Of a DNA stretch of 64,000 nt, positions 32,958-44,929 are shown piece after piece (position 1 is the first letter of the stretch; each line of letters opens with the position of its first letter). The stretch is from the NCBI GenBank assembly GCA_030035585.1, contig CM057477.1, positions 63,469,447 through 63,533,446 of the forward strand, in the 5' to 3' direction. A program made the translations under genes and the position numbers. The DNA comes from Dugong dugon. Lineage: Eukaryota; Chordata; Mammalia; Sirenia; Dugongidae. Under the pieces are notes generated by a model, which did not search any database, was not told where the DNA came from, and was given only the letters and a program-made list of their open reading frames with translations.

Positions 32958-35900
32958 TTTTCTTTTACTTAACATTAGTGATTTTTAATTTATTTATTTT
33001 TTTAAATTGCACTTCAGATGAAGGTTTACAGAACAAATAGTTTCTCATTAAACAGTCAGTACACATATGGTTTTATGACATTGGTTAACAGCCCCACGGC
33101 ACGTCAACCCTCTCCCTTCTGTACCTTTTTTTTTTTTTTGTAAAAATATACATAGCCAAAGATACACCATTTCAAAAATTTCTACATGCACAGTTCAGTG
33201 ACATTGATTACATTCTTCCAGTTGTGCTGCTGTTCTCACTTTAGATGAAGGTTTACAGAACAAAGTAGTTTCTCATTAAACAGTTAGTACACATGTTGCC
33301 CTATGGCAATGGTTAACAATCCCACTACCAGGCAACACTGTCCTTACTCAACCCTGGGTTCCCTATCACCAGCTTTCCTGTCCCTTCCTGCCTTCTAGTC
33401 CTTGTCCCTGGACTTCTGTGCCTCATTAGTCCCGTTTTGTTTTATGGGGCTGTCCAATCCTTGGCTGAATGGTAAACCTCGGAAGCGACTTCACCACCGA
33501 GCTCAAAGGGGGTCTGGGGGGCCATACTCTCGAGGTTTCTCCAGTCTCTTTCAGGCCAGTAAATCTGGTCTTTTTTCGTGAGTTAGAATTTTGTTCTACA
33601 TCCTTCTCCAGCTCTGCCCAGAACCCTCTGTTGTGATCCCTGTCATAGCAGTCAGTGGTGGTAGCCGGGCACCATCTAGCCGTACTGGACTCAGTCTAGT
33701 GGAGGCCTTGGTAGCTGTGGTCCATTAGTCCTTTGGACTAATCTTTTCCTTGTATCCTGTTCTCTTCATTCTCCCTTGCTCCCGAAGGGGTGAGACCAGT
33801 GGAGTATCTTAGATGGCTGCTCACAGGCTTTTAAGACCTCAGATGCTACTCACCAAGGTAGAATGTAGAACATTGCCTTTATAAACTGTGTTATGCCAAT
33901 TGAGCTAGATGTCCCCCGAGACCATGGTCCCCACAGCCCTCCACCCAGCAATTCAGTCCCTCAGGGAGTTTGGATGTGTCTAGGGAGCTTCCATGACCTT
34001 TCCTTGTACAAGTTGTGCTAGTTTCCCCAGTATTGCGTACGGTCTCACCCTTCACCCAAGATAACCACTTACCTATTGCCTATTTAGTATTTCCCCCCAC
34101 CCCTCCCATCCCTCTTAACCAACAAAGATTGTTACTTTTCATGTGTAAACTTTTTCATGGATTTTTACAGTAGAGGTCTCATATAATATTTGTCCTTTTG
34201 TGATTGACTTATTTCACTCAGCATAATGTCCTCCAGTTTCATCCATGTTATGAGATGGTTCACAGATTCATTGTTGTTCTTTCTCGTTGCACAGTACTCC
34301 ATTGTGTGTATGTACCATAGTTTGTTTATCCATTCATCTGTTGATGGGCATCTAGGTTGTTTCCATCTTTTTGCTGTTGTGAACAATGCTGCCATGAACA
34401 TAGGTGTGCATATCTCTATTCGAGTGGCGACTCTTGTTTCTTTAGGATATATTCCTAGGAGTGGGATTGCTGGATCTTATGGTATTTCTATTTCTAGCTT
34501 TCTAAGAAAGCACCATATCATTTTCCAAAATGGTTGTATCATTTTGCATTCCCACCAGCAGTGCGTAAGTGTTCCCATCTCCCCGCAGCCCCTCCAGCAT
34601 TTGTTATTTCCAGTGTTTTTGATTCGTGCCAGTAATGCCAGGGTGAGATGGTATCTCATTGTGGTTTTAATTTGCATTTCTCTAATGGCTAGTGATCACG
34701 AGCATTTCCTCATGCGTCTGTTGGCCATTTGAATGTCTTCTTTGGTGAAGTGTCTGTTCATTTCCTTTGCCCATTTTTCAATAGGATTATTTGTCTTTTT
34801 GTTGTAGAGGTGTTGGATTTTCTTGTAAATTATGGAGATTAGACCTTTGTCTGACTTGTACTGTCCAAAAATTTTTTCCCAGTCTGTAGGTTCTCTTTTT
34901 ACTCTTTTGGTGAACTCTTTTGAAGAGCATAGGTGTTTGATTTTTAGAAGATCCCAGTTATCTAGCTTATCTATTGGGGTTTGTGCGTTGATGGTTATGG
35001 TTTGTATCCTGTTAATGCCATGTATTAAGGCCTGAAGTGTTGGTCTTATTTTTTCTTTTATGAACTTTATAGTTTTAGGCTTTATATTCAGGTCTTTGAT
35101 CCATTTTGAAGTAGTTTTTGTATACGGTGTGAGGTATGGTTCCTGTTTCATTTTTTTGCAGATGGATGTCCAGTTTTGCCAGCACCATTTGTTAAAAAGA
35201 CCTTCTTTTCCCCATTTGATGGACTTTGGGCCCTTGTCGAAGATCAGGTGACCATAAGTGGATGGATTTACATCTGGGTTCTCAGTTCTGTTCCATTGGT
35301 CAGTGTATCTGTCATTGTACCAGTACCAGGCTGTTTTGACTACTGTAGCTGTATAGTAGGTTCTGAAGTCAGGTAGTGTGAGTCCTCCAACTTTATTGTT
35401 CTTCTTCAGTAGTGCTTTACTTATTCGGGGCTTCTTCCCTTTCTATATAAAGTTAATGATTAGTTTTTCCATCTCTTTGAAGAATGTTGTTGGTATTTGG
35501 ATCGGGATTGCATTGTATTTGTAAATTGCTTTGGGTAGAATTGTGATTTTCCCAGTGTTGAGTCTGCCTATCCATGAGCATGGTATGTTTTTCCATTTAT
35601 GTAGATCCCTCTGGGTTTCTTGCAGTAGTGTTTTGTAGTTTTCTTTGCATAGGTCTTTTACATCCCTGGTCAGATTTATTCCTAAGTATTTTATCTTTTT
35701 AGGGGCTATTGAAAATGGTATTGTTTTCCTGATTTCCTTTTCACTGTTCTCCTTATTGGTGTATAGGAATCCAACTGATTTTTGAACGTTTATCTTGTAT
35801 CCTGCTACTCTGCTGAATCTTTCTATTAGTTCCAGTAGATTTCTCATGGAGTCTTTAGGGTTTTCTATCTATAGTATCATATCATCCGCAAACAGGAACA

Positions 35901-36094
35901 GTTTAACTTCTTCATTACCAATTTGGATGCCCTTGATTTCTTTTTCTTGCCTTATTGCTCTAGCTAGAACTTCCAGCACAATGTTAAATAGGTGTGGTGA
36001 GAAAGGGCATCCTTGTCTTGTTCCTGTTCTCAAGGGGAATGTTTTCAGCCTCTCTCCATTAAGAATGATGTTGGCTGTTGGTTTTGCAAAGATG
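32958..36094 (-). mobile_element. L1 LINE, 5'-truncated (copy B)
   Basis: Perfect 13-bp TSD TAGAAAATAATTT at 32945-32957 and 36095-36107. A T-rich left edge is the reversed poly(A). The 3' UTR (33009-34160) carries the duplicated tail described for 20195-21123. ORF2 remains from the RT core to the C-terminus. Confidence 0.92.
34162..36090 (-). pseudogene. Dead L1 ORF2, RT core to C-terminus, copy B
   Basis: The reverse-transcriptase part of ORF2, 5'-truncated within the RT domain. The catalytic FADD is intact at 35881-35892, but the codon three residues later is TAG. Downstream pieces are long: 35443-35847 ('[20 protein letters not shown]'), 34696-35151 (151 residues, including 'WIKDLNIKPKTIKFIKEKI') and 34165-34401 with the C-terminal 'ISQSQKDKYYMRP'. 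These are the longest coding pieces of any L1 here, which suggests a comparatively young insertion. No complete enzyme is encoded. Confidence 0.9.
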
Positions 36095-36107
36095 TAGAAA
36101 ATAATTT

Positions 36108-36186
36108 GACATTATCTTGTAAAATTGAACATTTGCATAACCTCCAACTCATTGATTCTGCTCCTGGTAACACGCCTTTATGTATA
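36108..36186 (+). repeat. Old L1 fragment, right half
   Basis: Continues 32890-32957 across the L1 copy B insertion. Confidence 0.5.
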
Positions 36187-36189
36187 CAA

Positions 36190-36387
36190 CTACTGATGAG
36201 TTCATTCTGGCCCATGGCAACCCCATGTGTGTCACAGTTGAACTGTGCTCCGTAGAGGTTTCAACGGCTGATTTTTCAGAAATAGATCTCCAGCCCTTTC
36301 TTCTGAGGCACCTCTGGGTGGACTTGACCCTCCAGCCTTTCAGTCAGCAGCTGAGCCCCTTAATTCTTTGCACCACCCAGGGACTCC
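36190..36387 (-). mobile_element. AfroSINE
   Basis: 'actgatgagttcattctggc' to 'gcaccacccagggactccgt', with 'tcagtcagcagctgagcccc' in the anticodon-arm region. Confidence 0.86.
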
Positions 36388-36399
36388 GTCAGATGTGCT

Positions 36400-37160
36400 A
36401 TAATCTGCAATTGATTAGGGGGAAAAAAGGTGAGGATTTATTATAAGAATATAGTGATATTTCATAGACTCCAAGGACAGGAATGCAGCCAGCTGTGCTT
36501 CAGAAAGGAACTGAAATTAAGGCCTGGAAAGCTTTCAGTTCTCTTTCTCCATCTCTCACCTCTGCTCCTTCATGTGGATTTGTTTTATTCTTCTCTCTCC
36601 AGGAACTTATTTCCTTTGTGTCCTCTGCAGGTTCACAGTGAAGATGGCTGCTTCATGCTTGTTAAATTTATAAGCTGTAGTTCCCGCCACCTAATGAGAA
36701 TGACCTGATTCTTTCTGGGTCCCAATTAAAATTTTCCAGAAAAGGCAATCTTACAAGGTGTCAAACAGTAGTCCTAAAAACTATGGGTCATAGGATACAA
36801 ATACAACTGCCAGAGGTCTACCCCTGTGATCTGTAGATCAGGGTGGCAATTCAAAAGAGGGTGATCCTTGAGAGCTGGGCAGTTATCTCCTTGCAAATTT
36901 CCAATGCAAGTATCAAACTGCGTTCATGTACAGGTTAAAGGACAAGAATTCTAAAATCTGGGTTTCCAAGTGCCATCAATTTGTCTACACCCCCAACTAA
37001 TTCATCATTTTAAGTGATTCTTGAAAGGCCCAGAGACATTTTCTGGGTAGAACGGCAGGGCAGTCTAGACAGAGGAAGCTCCATTGTCAGAAACAAGGAG
37101 GCATAAAATGGGCTGCATAAACAAGGAATGGCGGGGCCCTTGGTGTGGCTACTGCATAGC
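36400..37160. other. Unassigned non-coding stretch
   Basis: Low in recognisable repeats. Open frames at 36430-36708 and 37084-37311 lack domains; the second overlaps a SINE. Confidence 0.3.
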
Positions 37161-37177
37161 TTCCATATTGAGATCCT

Positions 37178-37381
37178 TGTCATTAGTTGCCATCAAGTGG
37201 ATTCTGGCTCATGGCAACCCAAGTATGCAGACTAGAACTGCTCCACAGGATTTTCAAGGATGTGACTTTTTGGAAGCAAATTGCCAGGCCAGTCTTCCTA
37301 GGCATCTTTGAGTGGGTTTGAACCCCCAACCTTTTGGCTAGTAGTTGAGCACTTAACCATTTGCGCCAACCAGGGACTCCC
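37178..37381 (-). mobile_element. AfroSINE
   Basis: 'tgtcattagttgccatcaag' to 'gcgccaaccagggactcc'. TSDs ATTGAGATCCT (37167-37177) and ATTGGGATCCT (37382-37392). Confidence 0.9.
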
Positions 37382-37419
37382 ATTGGGATCCTAAATGGAG
37401 GAGGGAAAGCAGACAGAGT

Positions 37420-37535
37420 AGGTGGGGTTGGATTGTGAAAGGCTTTGTATGCCAGACACTTGAACTTTATTTTGAAGACAACGGGGAGCCACTGAAGGTT
37501 CTACAGCAGGGGAGTGTCATGATGTCATCTACAAT
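37420..37535 (+). repeat. Ancient repeat fragment
   Basis: 'gtgaaaggctttgtatgcca', 'ggagccactgaaggttctac' and 'gggagtgtcatgatgtcatc' look like a later section of the family seen at 31340. Confidence 0.45.
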
Positions 37536-37539
37536 CTAG

Positions 37540-38345
37540 AAAAATAAATTCAACAGCAATGTGGAGTACAAAGCATCAGTGCATTCGCTACTGTTAAATG
37601 ATTACAAGAAAATAATAGTGGGTGATGAAATCTTTTTCTTGAATTTGTTCTGGTCTTTATTAATTTGTAACTATTGGCAAATATCTCCTGGCTAAATCAG
37701 AGAAGTTGTTAAGCAATTCTTGCCCTGAGCCAGTAAATATGCAGTTTTTTCACAGAATCCTCTTCCTCACCACCTGCAGAACAGAAGGCAAAACACTGCA
37801 CCTTCACCCCCAGCATAGTTGGAGGACATCACAAAGAACCCATGAAGAAGGCTTACTCTCCCTCCCAGGAAAAGCCATCACACTGCCAATTCACTGTAGT
37901 TCATTGATGCTCTCCGAATAGGAGATGCTCTGAAAACTATGGATATGAACAAGCTATTCTTTAAGTGAGATGCTCTAATGTGCTGCACTTCCTCCATCTG
38001 AATGCCAGCATTTCATCCTCATCTGTTTATTGTGCTCATTTTCCTACACTTATATACCTTAACCAACGTCTGGTTTTAATAAGGTTTCACAGCCCACCGA
38101 CTTTTAACTAGCTAATAACACTCCCACAGTGATAATATTACATGCATATATGAGCTCTCATATAGTCCATTTTCATTTAAGCTAATATCACAATAATTCA
38201 TGTGCAGACACTTGCTGGAGCAGAATTTCATTTAATTGTGTGATTCTAAATAGCTGATGCATATTCAAGTTTCAAAAAATGGAAAATAACCAGAGCAAGA
38301 CCAACATATTGGTGGTAGATGCTAGAATAAGGTAATTGAGATCCT
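37540..38345. other. Repeat-poor AT-rich stretch
   Basis: About 800 bp with no element I recognise. It contains several TAAT/ATTA motifs (for example 'tttaattgtgtgattctaaa' near 38230). A candidate for single-copy or conserved non-coding DNA, but conservation cannot be judged from one sequence. Confidence 0.35.
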
Positions 38346-38359
38346 TGTATACACAGCTT

Positions 38360-38563
38360 GGAGTCTGTGGGTGTCACAAATGTTACGTGCTCAACTACTA
38401 GCTATGACTGGTGGTTCAAACCCACCCAGATGCACCTTGGAAGGGATGCGTGGCCATCTACTTCCAAAGGGTCACAGTTTTGAAAACCCTATGGAGCAGT
38501 CCCACTCTATAACACCTGCGGTTGTCATGAGTCAGAATTGACTGAGTGGCAACTACCAACAAC
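38360..38563 (+). mobile_element. AfroSINE
   Basis: CAACTACTAG subtype. TSD ATACACAGCTT at 38349-38359 and 38564-38574, identical. Confidence 0.88.
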
Positions 38564-38656
38564 ATACACAGCTTTGCCCCTCCTGTATGTAGAAGATAGG
38601 AAAGTGTCTCTTCGTTTCTCTTTTCCCCAGTATTTCCTCCTGTTTAAGGGCAGTTT

Positions 38657-38762
38657 ATGATTGGCAGTTCGAACCCACCAGCCGCTCCTTGGAAGCCCTA
38701 TGGGGCAGGTCTACTCTGTCATATAGGGTTGCTATGAGTCGGAATCATCTCGACTATTAGGC
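38657..38762 (+). mobile_element. AfroSINE, 5'-truncated
   Basis: Begins inside box B ('ggcagttcgaacccaccagc') and runs to 'gtcggaatcatctcgacta'. Box B is near consensus, suggesting a young copy. Confidence 0.84.
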
Positions 38763-38784
38763 ATAATATAATGCCTAACGACGT

Positions 38785-38985
38785 TAAGCATTTTTCATGT
38801 GCTTATTGGCCATTTGTATGTCTTCTTTGGAAAAAATCTGTCCAATTCTTTTGCCCATTTTTTAATTGGGATGCTTATCTTTTTGTTGAATTGTAGGAGT
38901 TCTTTTTATATTCTGGATATTAAACACTTATCAGCTATATGGTTCCCTAATATTTTCTCCCATTCTGTAGGTTGTCTCTTCGCAT
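38785..38985 (-). repeat. Old L1 ORF2 C-terminal fragment
   Basis: 'cttattggccatttgtatgt', 'ctttttgttgaattgtagga', 'cccattctgtaggttgtctc' in reversed L1 order. A younger L1 3' end follows at once. Confidence 0.65.
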
Positions 38986-38987
38986 TC

Positions 38988-40398
38988 TTTTTTTTATACG
39001 TGTGTGCTTTAGATGAAAGTTTACAGAGCAAATTAGTTTCTCATTAAACAATTAATACACATTTTGTTTTGTGACATTGGTTGCCATCCCCACTACGTGT
39101 CAACAATCTCCCCTTCTCAACCTTGGGTTCCCCGTTTCCATTTGTCCAGAGTTCCTGTTCCCTCCTGCCTTCTTGTCCTTGCCACTGGGTTGGTGTGCCC
39201 ATTTAGTCTCGTATACGTGGTTTAGCTATGTGTATTATAGTTTGTTTTATGGGCCTATCTAACCTTTGGCTGAAGGGTGAACCTCAGGAGTGACCTTAGT
39301 ACTGACTAAAAGGGTATCCAGAGGCCATACTCTCAGAGTTTCTACAGTCTCTGTCAGACCATTAAGTCTGGTCCTTTTTTGTGAGTTTGAATTTTGTTTT
39401 ACATTTTTCTCCAGCCTTGTTCGGGACCCTTTATTGTGATCCCTTTCAGATAAGTTGTTGATGGTAACCTGGTACCATCTAGTTATTCTGGACTCAGTCT
39501 GGTGGAGGCTGTGGTAGTTGTGGTCCATTAGTCCTTTGGACTAATATTTCCCTTGTGTCTTTGGTTTTCATTCTCCCTTGCTCCAGATGGGGTGGGACAA
39601 GTGGAGTACCTTAGATGGCTGCTCACAAGCTTTTAAGACCCCAGATGCTACTCACCAAAGTAGAATGTAGAACATTTTCCTTATAAACTATGTTACGCCA
39701 ATTGAGCTAGATATTCCCCGAGACCATGGTCCCCAGCCCTCAGCCCAGTAATTCAGGGAGTTTGGATGTGTCTATGAAGCTTCTGTGACTTTGCCTTGGA
39801 CAAGTTGTGCTGACTTCCCCAGTATTGTGTACTGTCTCACCCTTCACCAAAGTTACCACTTATCTATTGTCTAGTTAGTGTTTTTCCCTCCCCATCTCTC
39901 CCCTCCCTCGTAACCTTCAAAGATAGTTTCTTTTTGTGTGTAAACCTTTTCATGAGTTTTTATAATAACGGTCTCATACAGTATTTGACCTTTTGTGATT
40001 GACTTATTTCACTCAGCATAATACCATCCAGATTCATCCATGTTGTGAGATGTTTTGCAGATTCATCATTGTTCCTTATCATTGCATAGTATTCTGTTGT
40101 GTATGCACCATAGTTTGTTCATCTGTTTATCTGTTGATGGATACTTAGGTTGTTTCCATCTTTTTGCTATTGTGAACAATGCTGCAATGAACATGGGTGT
40201 GCATGTGTCTATTCATGTGATGGCTCTTATTTCTCTATGATATACTCCTAGGAGTGGGATTGCTGGATCTTATGGTATTTCTATTTCTAGCTTTATAAGG
40301 AAGTGCCATATCATTTTCCAAAATCGTTGTAACATTTTTGCATTCCCACTGGCAATGTGTAAGAGTTCCAATCTCACCGTAGCCTCTCCAACACTTGT
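38988..40398 (-). mobile_element. L1 LINE 3' end, 5'-truncated (copy C)
   Basis: T run at the left edge, then the long 3' UTR with a single tail ('gtttctcattaaacaattaa'), then ORF2 C-terminal coding ('gattgacttatttcactcag', 'gtgggattgctggatcttat'). It stops at about 40398. I did not find a TSD. Confidence 0.82.
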
Positions 40399-40399
40399 A

Positions 40400-41838
40400 A
40401 TGGGGTTGGTTGATGGCCTACAGACCACAAGCATACAGGAATCCTGGAAATCTCTAGGAGGTTATAGGGCCAATTTGGACAGCAATGACAGTGTTGTACA
40501 TATTTAAAAAACTAATTTGTGGGAGAACAGCACTATTCTAGGCACCTCCTTCAATCTGCTTCCCAATCCCCCCTTCCCACGGCCCTTTACCACATATTCT
40601 TAACTTTCTCTGTGACTAGCACATACTGGCTTTTTTCCTCTCCCCGTCCTTTAAATTTTCCTAGTTTATTTATGATCTTTAATAAGCAATGCCCTTTTCA
40701 TCTGCCATCATGTTGATAGACTCTTACATTTTTACCACTTGGAAACTTTGTGTTATGTATTGAAGTCCCTCCATTATAGTAAAATATGCATAAGGCATAG
40801 ACAATATCCCACCAGAATTTCACAGCATGCCAGGCATAAATCCAAGGCAGAAGGTATTTCTTTGTATATTTTCATAATTCACTATTGGCTTTAATTACAA
40901 TGTGGTAATAAAAGAAAGATATGAATACACTGATCTTGTGGTCGGCATCCTTGTCATTCACTCCATGTTTACTGTCCCCATCGAAACTCAAGACTTTCCT
41001 CAGTCTACTGAGAGCATCCAAGACACATTATCTGCAAGCTTATGAATAACCGGCTCATTCCATCCCACGTACTTCTCCTGAGACACAGAACAAAATAAAC
41101 CTTTAGGATATTTATGTGCTTAGGGGCAAACTTATAATTCGCTCAAAAGTGAACAACTTCTGAGAAGAGCTGCTAATCATGAGTAAATAGGGAATCGAAT
41201 TTCAGAGAGGGACTTTTCACATTTCACACAAATAAACCTTCTAAGTGCCACTTACATAAAGCCAGACAAAATGCTAAAGAAACCTACAGAGTTCAGCCCC
41301 GTTGTCTGTCCAAAGGAACCTTTTATTGATGAAATAGGAAAATCTGGAGACAGAGATTTTATCCCCTAAACCTGCTCCCAACACCCACTCCACCCATGGA
41401 TTTCCCTTCCAGCATCCAACTTGCTTAATTAAAACTGGCAGAGGGAACTGCATGCACGAAGACATGGAGGCATGGCAAAACCTTTCATTTGTGGAAATGA
41501 AAGCAATTAGTTACATCTGGAGGGCAAGGGGAATGGTGAGTGATGAAGTGTTAAAGATGGTGGGAATGTGAGCATCAAAGTCCTTCTGTTAAGCAGTCTG
41601 GGCTCAGCCCCAGATGCTCTGTGTGGATACCCTCCTACACTCTGGCCTCGGGGTAGCCATATTTATCTTTCAAACTTAGCTCAAGTGCCACAGTTTCCAC
41701 CGACCAACCCAGGTTGAGTCAGGCACTCCCTCCTCTCAGCTGTCTTTGGCAGCATCTCTAACACTTCCCACATTGCTTCTCCCATTGTTCTTTTCATCTG
41801 ACGACACCCAGCTGTCTTTGGTCTTCTTTTCAGGACAG
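40400..41838. other. Mostly unassigned, repeat-poor stretch
   Basis: About 1.4 kb without a clear element; one of the longest such stretches in the window. Open frames of 60-65 residues are scattered on both strands with no domain. Confidence 0.35.
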
Positions 41839-41840
41839 AA

Positions 41841-42037
41841 GCAACCCATTGCTGTGGAGTTGATTCCAATTAAAGACCCTATAGGACAGAGTAGGACTGC
41901 CCCATAGAGTTTCCAAGGCTGTAATCTTTACAGAAGCAGACAGCCATATCTTTCTGCTGTGAAGCAGCTGGTGGGTTCAAACCGCCGACCTTTTGGTTAG
42001 CACCGAAGTGCTTAACCACTGTGCCACCAGGACTCCT
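41841..42037 (-). mobile_element. AfroSINE
   Basis: 'caacccattgctgtggagtt' to 'accactgtgccaccaggact'. The 'ccgaccttttggttagcacc' box B/anticodon region is clear. Confidence 0.87.
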
Positions 42038-42204
42038 ATGCATAATAGCACAATGCCTAAACCCGTCAGGGCCCTGTCTGCAAGGATTCTCAGACCCTAC
42101 TTCAAAGATGTGACTAGAAGCTTGGAACTCAGCTGCACATTTAAGTGGTTTCCCTTTATACTTACACGGTTTTGAAATGCGGGTAAAAATGAATTTAGAT
42201 TTGT

Positions 42205-42920
42205 TACTTAAAACAGAATACCTAGAGATTCAAACAGATACCTTTACATCAACGTTCACTGCAGCATTATTCACAATAGCCAGAAGGCAGAAACAACCTA
42301 AATGTTCATCAACAAATGAATAGATATACAAAATGCGGTATACACATATAATGGAATATTATTCTATTGAGCCATAAAGAGAAATAAGTCCTGGTACGTT
42401 ATCCATGTCAGAAATAAGTCCTGACATGGATAAACCAGAAAACATTATGCTAAGTGAAATAAGACAGACACAAAAGGACAAAAATTGTTATGATCCCACT
42501 TTATGAAGTACCTAGATAGGCCAATGCATAGGGAAAACATTGGGCGTTACCAGGAGCTTCATGGAGGGAGGTATGGGGAGTTATTGCTTAAGGGGCACTG
42601 AGCAACATTTCTGTTTGGGGTGATGAAAAACTTTTGGAAATGGATAGAGGTAACCATAGCACAGGTCCCTGGGTGGTGAAAAGGGTTTGCACTTGACTAC
42701 TAACTTAAAGGTTGGCAGTTCAAACCTACCCAGCAGCACCATGGAAGAAGGGCCAGTTGATCTGCTTCCATAGAAATTACAGCCAAGAAAATCGTACGGT
42801 TTTTTTTTTTTTGGGGGGCTGGGGTGGTAACACAAAGTGGTTAATGTAATTAATGTCACAGAACTATACACTTAAAAATGGTAAAAATGGCAAACTTCTT
42901 GTTATATATATTTTACAACT
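42205..42920 (+). repeat. Old L1 ORF2 C-terminus and 3' UTR, split by a SINE
   Basis: 'ttcactgcagcattattcac', 'gccagaaggcagaaacaacc', 'ggaatattattctattgagc', then 3' UTR 'gttaccaggagcttcatgga' and 'tcttgttatatatattttac'. A 45-base near-duplication ('agaaataagtcctg') sits near 42380-42425. Confidence 0.75.
42664..42800 (+). mobile_element. AfroSINE, 3'-truncated
   Basis: 'aggtccctgggtggtgaaaa' to 'gccaagaaaatcgtacgg', followed by a T run. The last third is missing. Confidence 0.78.
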
Positions 42921-42929
42921 GTAAAATTT

Positions 42930-43570
42930 AAAAGGGAGGGGGAATCCAAGTACCTAGAGCCAGCCTTCTGATACGCTTTCTCATCCGTCAATGGCAACCC
43001 CTCCTTACCTCGTTCGACTCTTGCCGTCATGACTTGGTTCCCCTGGCTTCTCCTCCCTGTGTTGAAACAACTCACGTAAGCTGTACAGCTGCTTTCCTGG
43101 GAGGAAGGCCAGAACTAATCATCTCACAAAATCTCTAATAAGAGGTTAAGTACATATTTGAGGCATAACTGACACAAAAGAATGGAATTTTATGAACTCT
43201 AAGAAATGGTATATTCGCTTCCAAAATCCCTTTCTACTTGCACTGCCTGAGGTTTACCTGTTTACCCTTCCCCATTCCGGGCTCAGCGTCTGTCATCTGG
43301 GGTCTTCTTCTCTGAGCCCCCACCTGACTTCCCAACTCCAAATTCCTCTCCCCTCTTTATCTCAGGGCTTACTCTTAATGTGCAAGCTCAGCAGAGTGAT
43401 ACGCCCAGCTCCTTGGAGCATTAATTGGCCCTCACCCTAAGCAGCCCATCCATGTATTTCATTCAAACACATACAGTGAAAGACTTCTCCATCTCCTGGT
43501 ACATATACAACTTCTATATCAGAACAACAACAACAATAAAAACTTTTCAAAAACTTAGGCAACGTGTGGA
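42930..43570. other. Unassigned non-coding stretch
   Basis: No gene or element named. An 82-residue frame (43192-43440) is pyrimidine-rich and without a domain. Confidence 0.3.
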
Positions 43571-43587
43571 AGTGTAATGTGTACCAT

Positions 43588-43778
43588 GTTGCTATTGGGT
43601 ACTATCATGTAGATTCTGACTCATGGCAACACCATGTGACAGAGTAGAACTGCCTCAGGGTTTTCTAGGCTGTAATCTTGATGGGAGCAGGTCACCAGGG
43701 TTTTCTCCCGCAGAGCCGCTGGGTAGGATCGAACTGCCAACTCCAACCTTTCTGTTAGGTGACATCACCAAGGCTCCT
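43588..43778 (-). mobile_element. AfroSINE
   Basis: 'gttgctattgggtactatca' to 'acatcaccaaggctcc'. TSD TAATGTGTACCAT, 13 identical bases, at 43575-43587 and 43779-43791. Confidence 0.92.
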
Positions 43779-43791
43779 TAATGTGTACCAT

Positions 43792-44700
43792 ACCGAGACA
43801 GAAATAAGCATTGTTAAAACATGGCCTGATGTTGGTAGAATTAGATGTTAAAACAATCTTTTAGGATGTTGGTTTTTCCAGTAACTATCAATGTTTAAAT
43901 ATACTTTCTCTTAGACCTGGAAATTCCCCGACTAAGACTCTATCCCGTAGAAATAATCTCTAAGATGTACACATGGGTATATGTACAGGGTGCTCACGTA
44001 ATAGCAAAATACAGGAGACAGACTGTTCACCAGTAAATAAGGAAACAGTTAAATAAATTACATCTCACACAAGGAGTACTGCAGCCATTACACAGAATGT
44101 ATTAGATGTGAATATACTGACCTGAAAAACGTGTATGACACATTGTTAAGTGGCTGTTTATTCTTCTCCTGTATTGAAGCTGTAAATTCACTCACCCTAC
44201 ACTCAGATGCACAGATAGAATGTTATTCCATTATATCCTATTACTGATCTGATCGTATGAACTCTTGTCACTTGGGGTAGCAAGGGGAAAAAATTTAGTA
44301 CAAAACCGAAGTCTTAACCTAATCTAATAATTTAAATAACATTTTTCATTACTCTTTCTCTGCGTGGACAACCTGGGCAAAGGCTTATATACTCTCTCCA
44401 AGAGGAGATCTGGGTCTGTGGGGGTGAATATGGTTTGGAGGACCTCAGAGGGCCCAGCCTCCTGCTGGTCCTCGTGGGTGGGCTGTCGAGGGTCTGCTGA
44501 GGCATGGTGTGTCCAGTCCAAATCCCAGGACCCTCTTCTGGCGTCACACTCTCCTCCTCCCTCCAATCTGTCTTCCACATTGCAGCCAGAGTGATCTTTT
44601 CAAAAATGCAGATCTAATTATGTCTTTCCTTTGTATAGCAAGCTTTAATACATCTTCATTGCCCTCAGGAGAAAGACACAAATCTTAACACCTGACCAAG
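43792..44700. other. Unassigned non-coding stretch
   Basis: No confident repeat. 44324-44594 has three overlapping frames of 76-84 residues on both strands, typical of a GC-richer patch without stops rather than of a gene. Confidence 0.3.
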
Positions 44701-44708
44701 ATGATCTT

Positions 44709-44914
44709 AGGAGTCCTGTGGCACAAAGGTTAAGCGCTCACCTGCTAACCGAAAGGTTGGCAGTTGGAACCCACCTAGTGGCTCCATGGGAGAAAAACCT
44801 GGCAATCTGCTCCTGTAAAGATTACAGCCTAGAAAACCCTATGGGGCAGATCTACTCTGTCACTTGGCGTCACTATGAGTCAAAATTAACTGGACAGGAC
44901 CTAACAACGACAAG
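44709..44914 (+). mobile_element. AfroSINE, near consensus
   Basis: 'aggagtcctgtggcacaaag' to 'ggacaggacctaacaacgac'. 'ggttaagcgctcacctgcta' preserves box A well. Flanks 'aagatgatctta' and 'aagaagacctta' may be a worn TSD. Confidence 0.88.
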
Positions 44915-44929
44915 AAGACCTTAGCATTC

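Noticed and set aside
34226-34732. 168-residue plus-strand frame
   Set aside because: Antisense of L1 ORF2 C-terminus; the coding strand is minus.
38988-40398. TSD for L1 copy C
   Set aside because: I compared both edges and found no convincing match, so the 5' end is given by loss of L1 similarity only.
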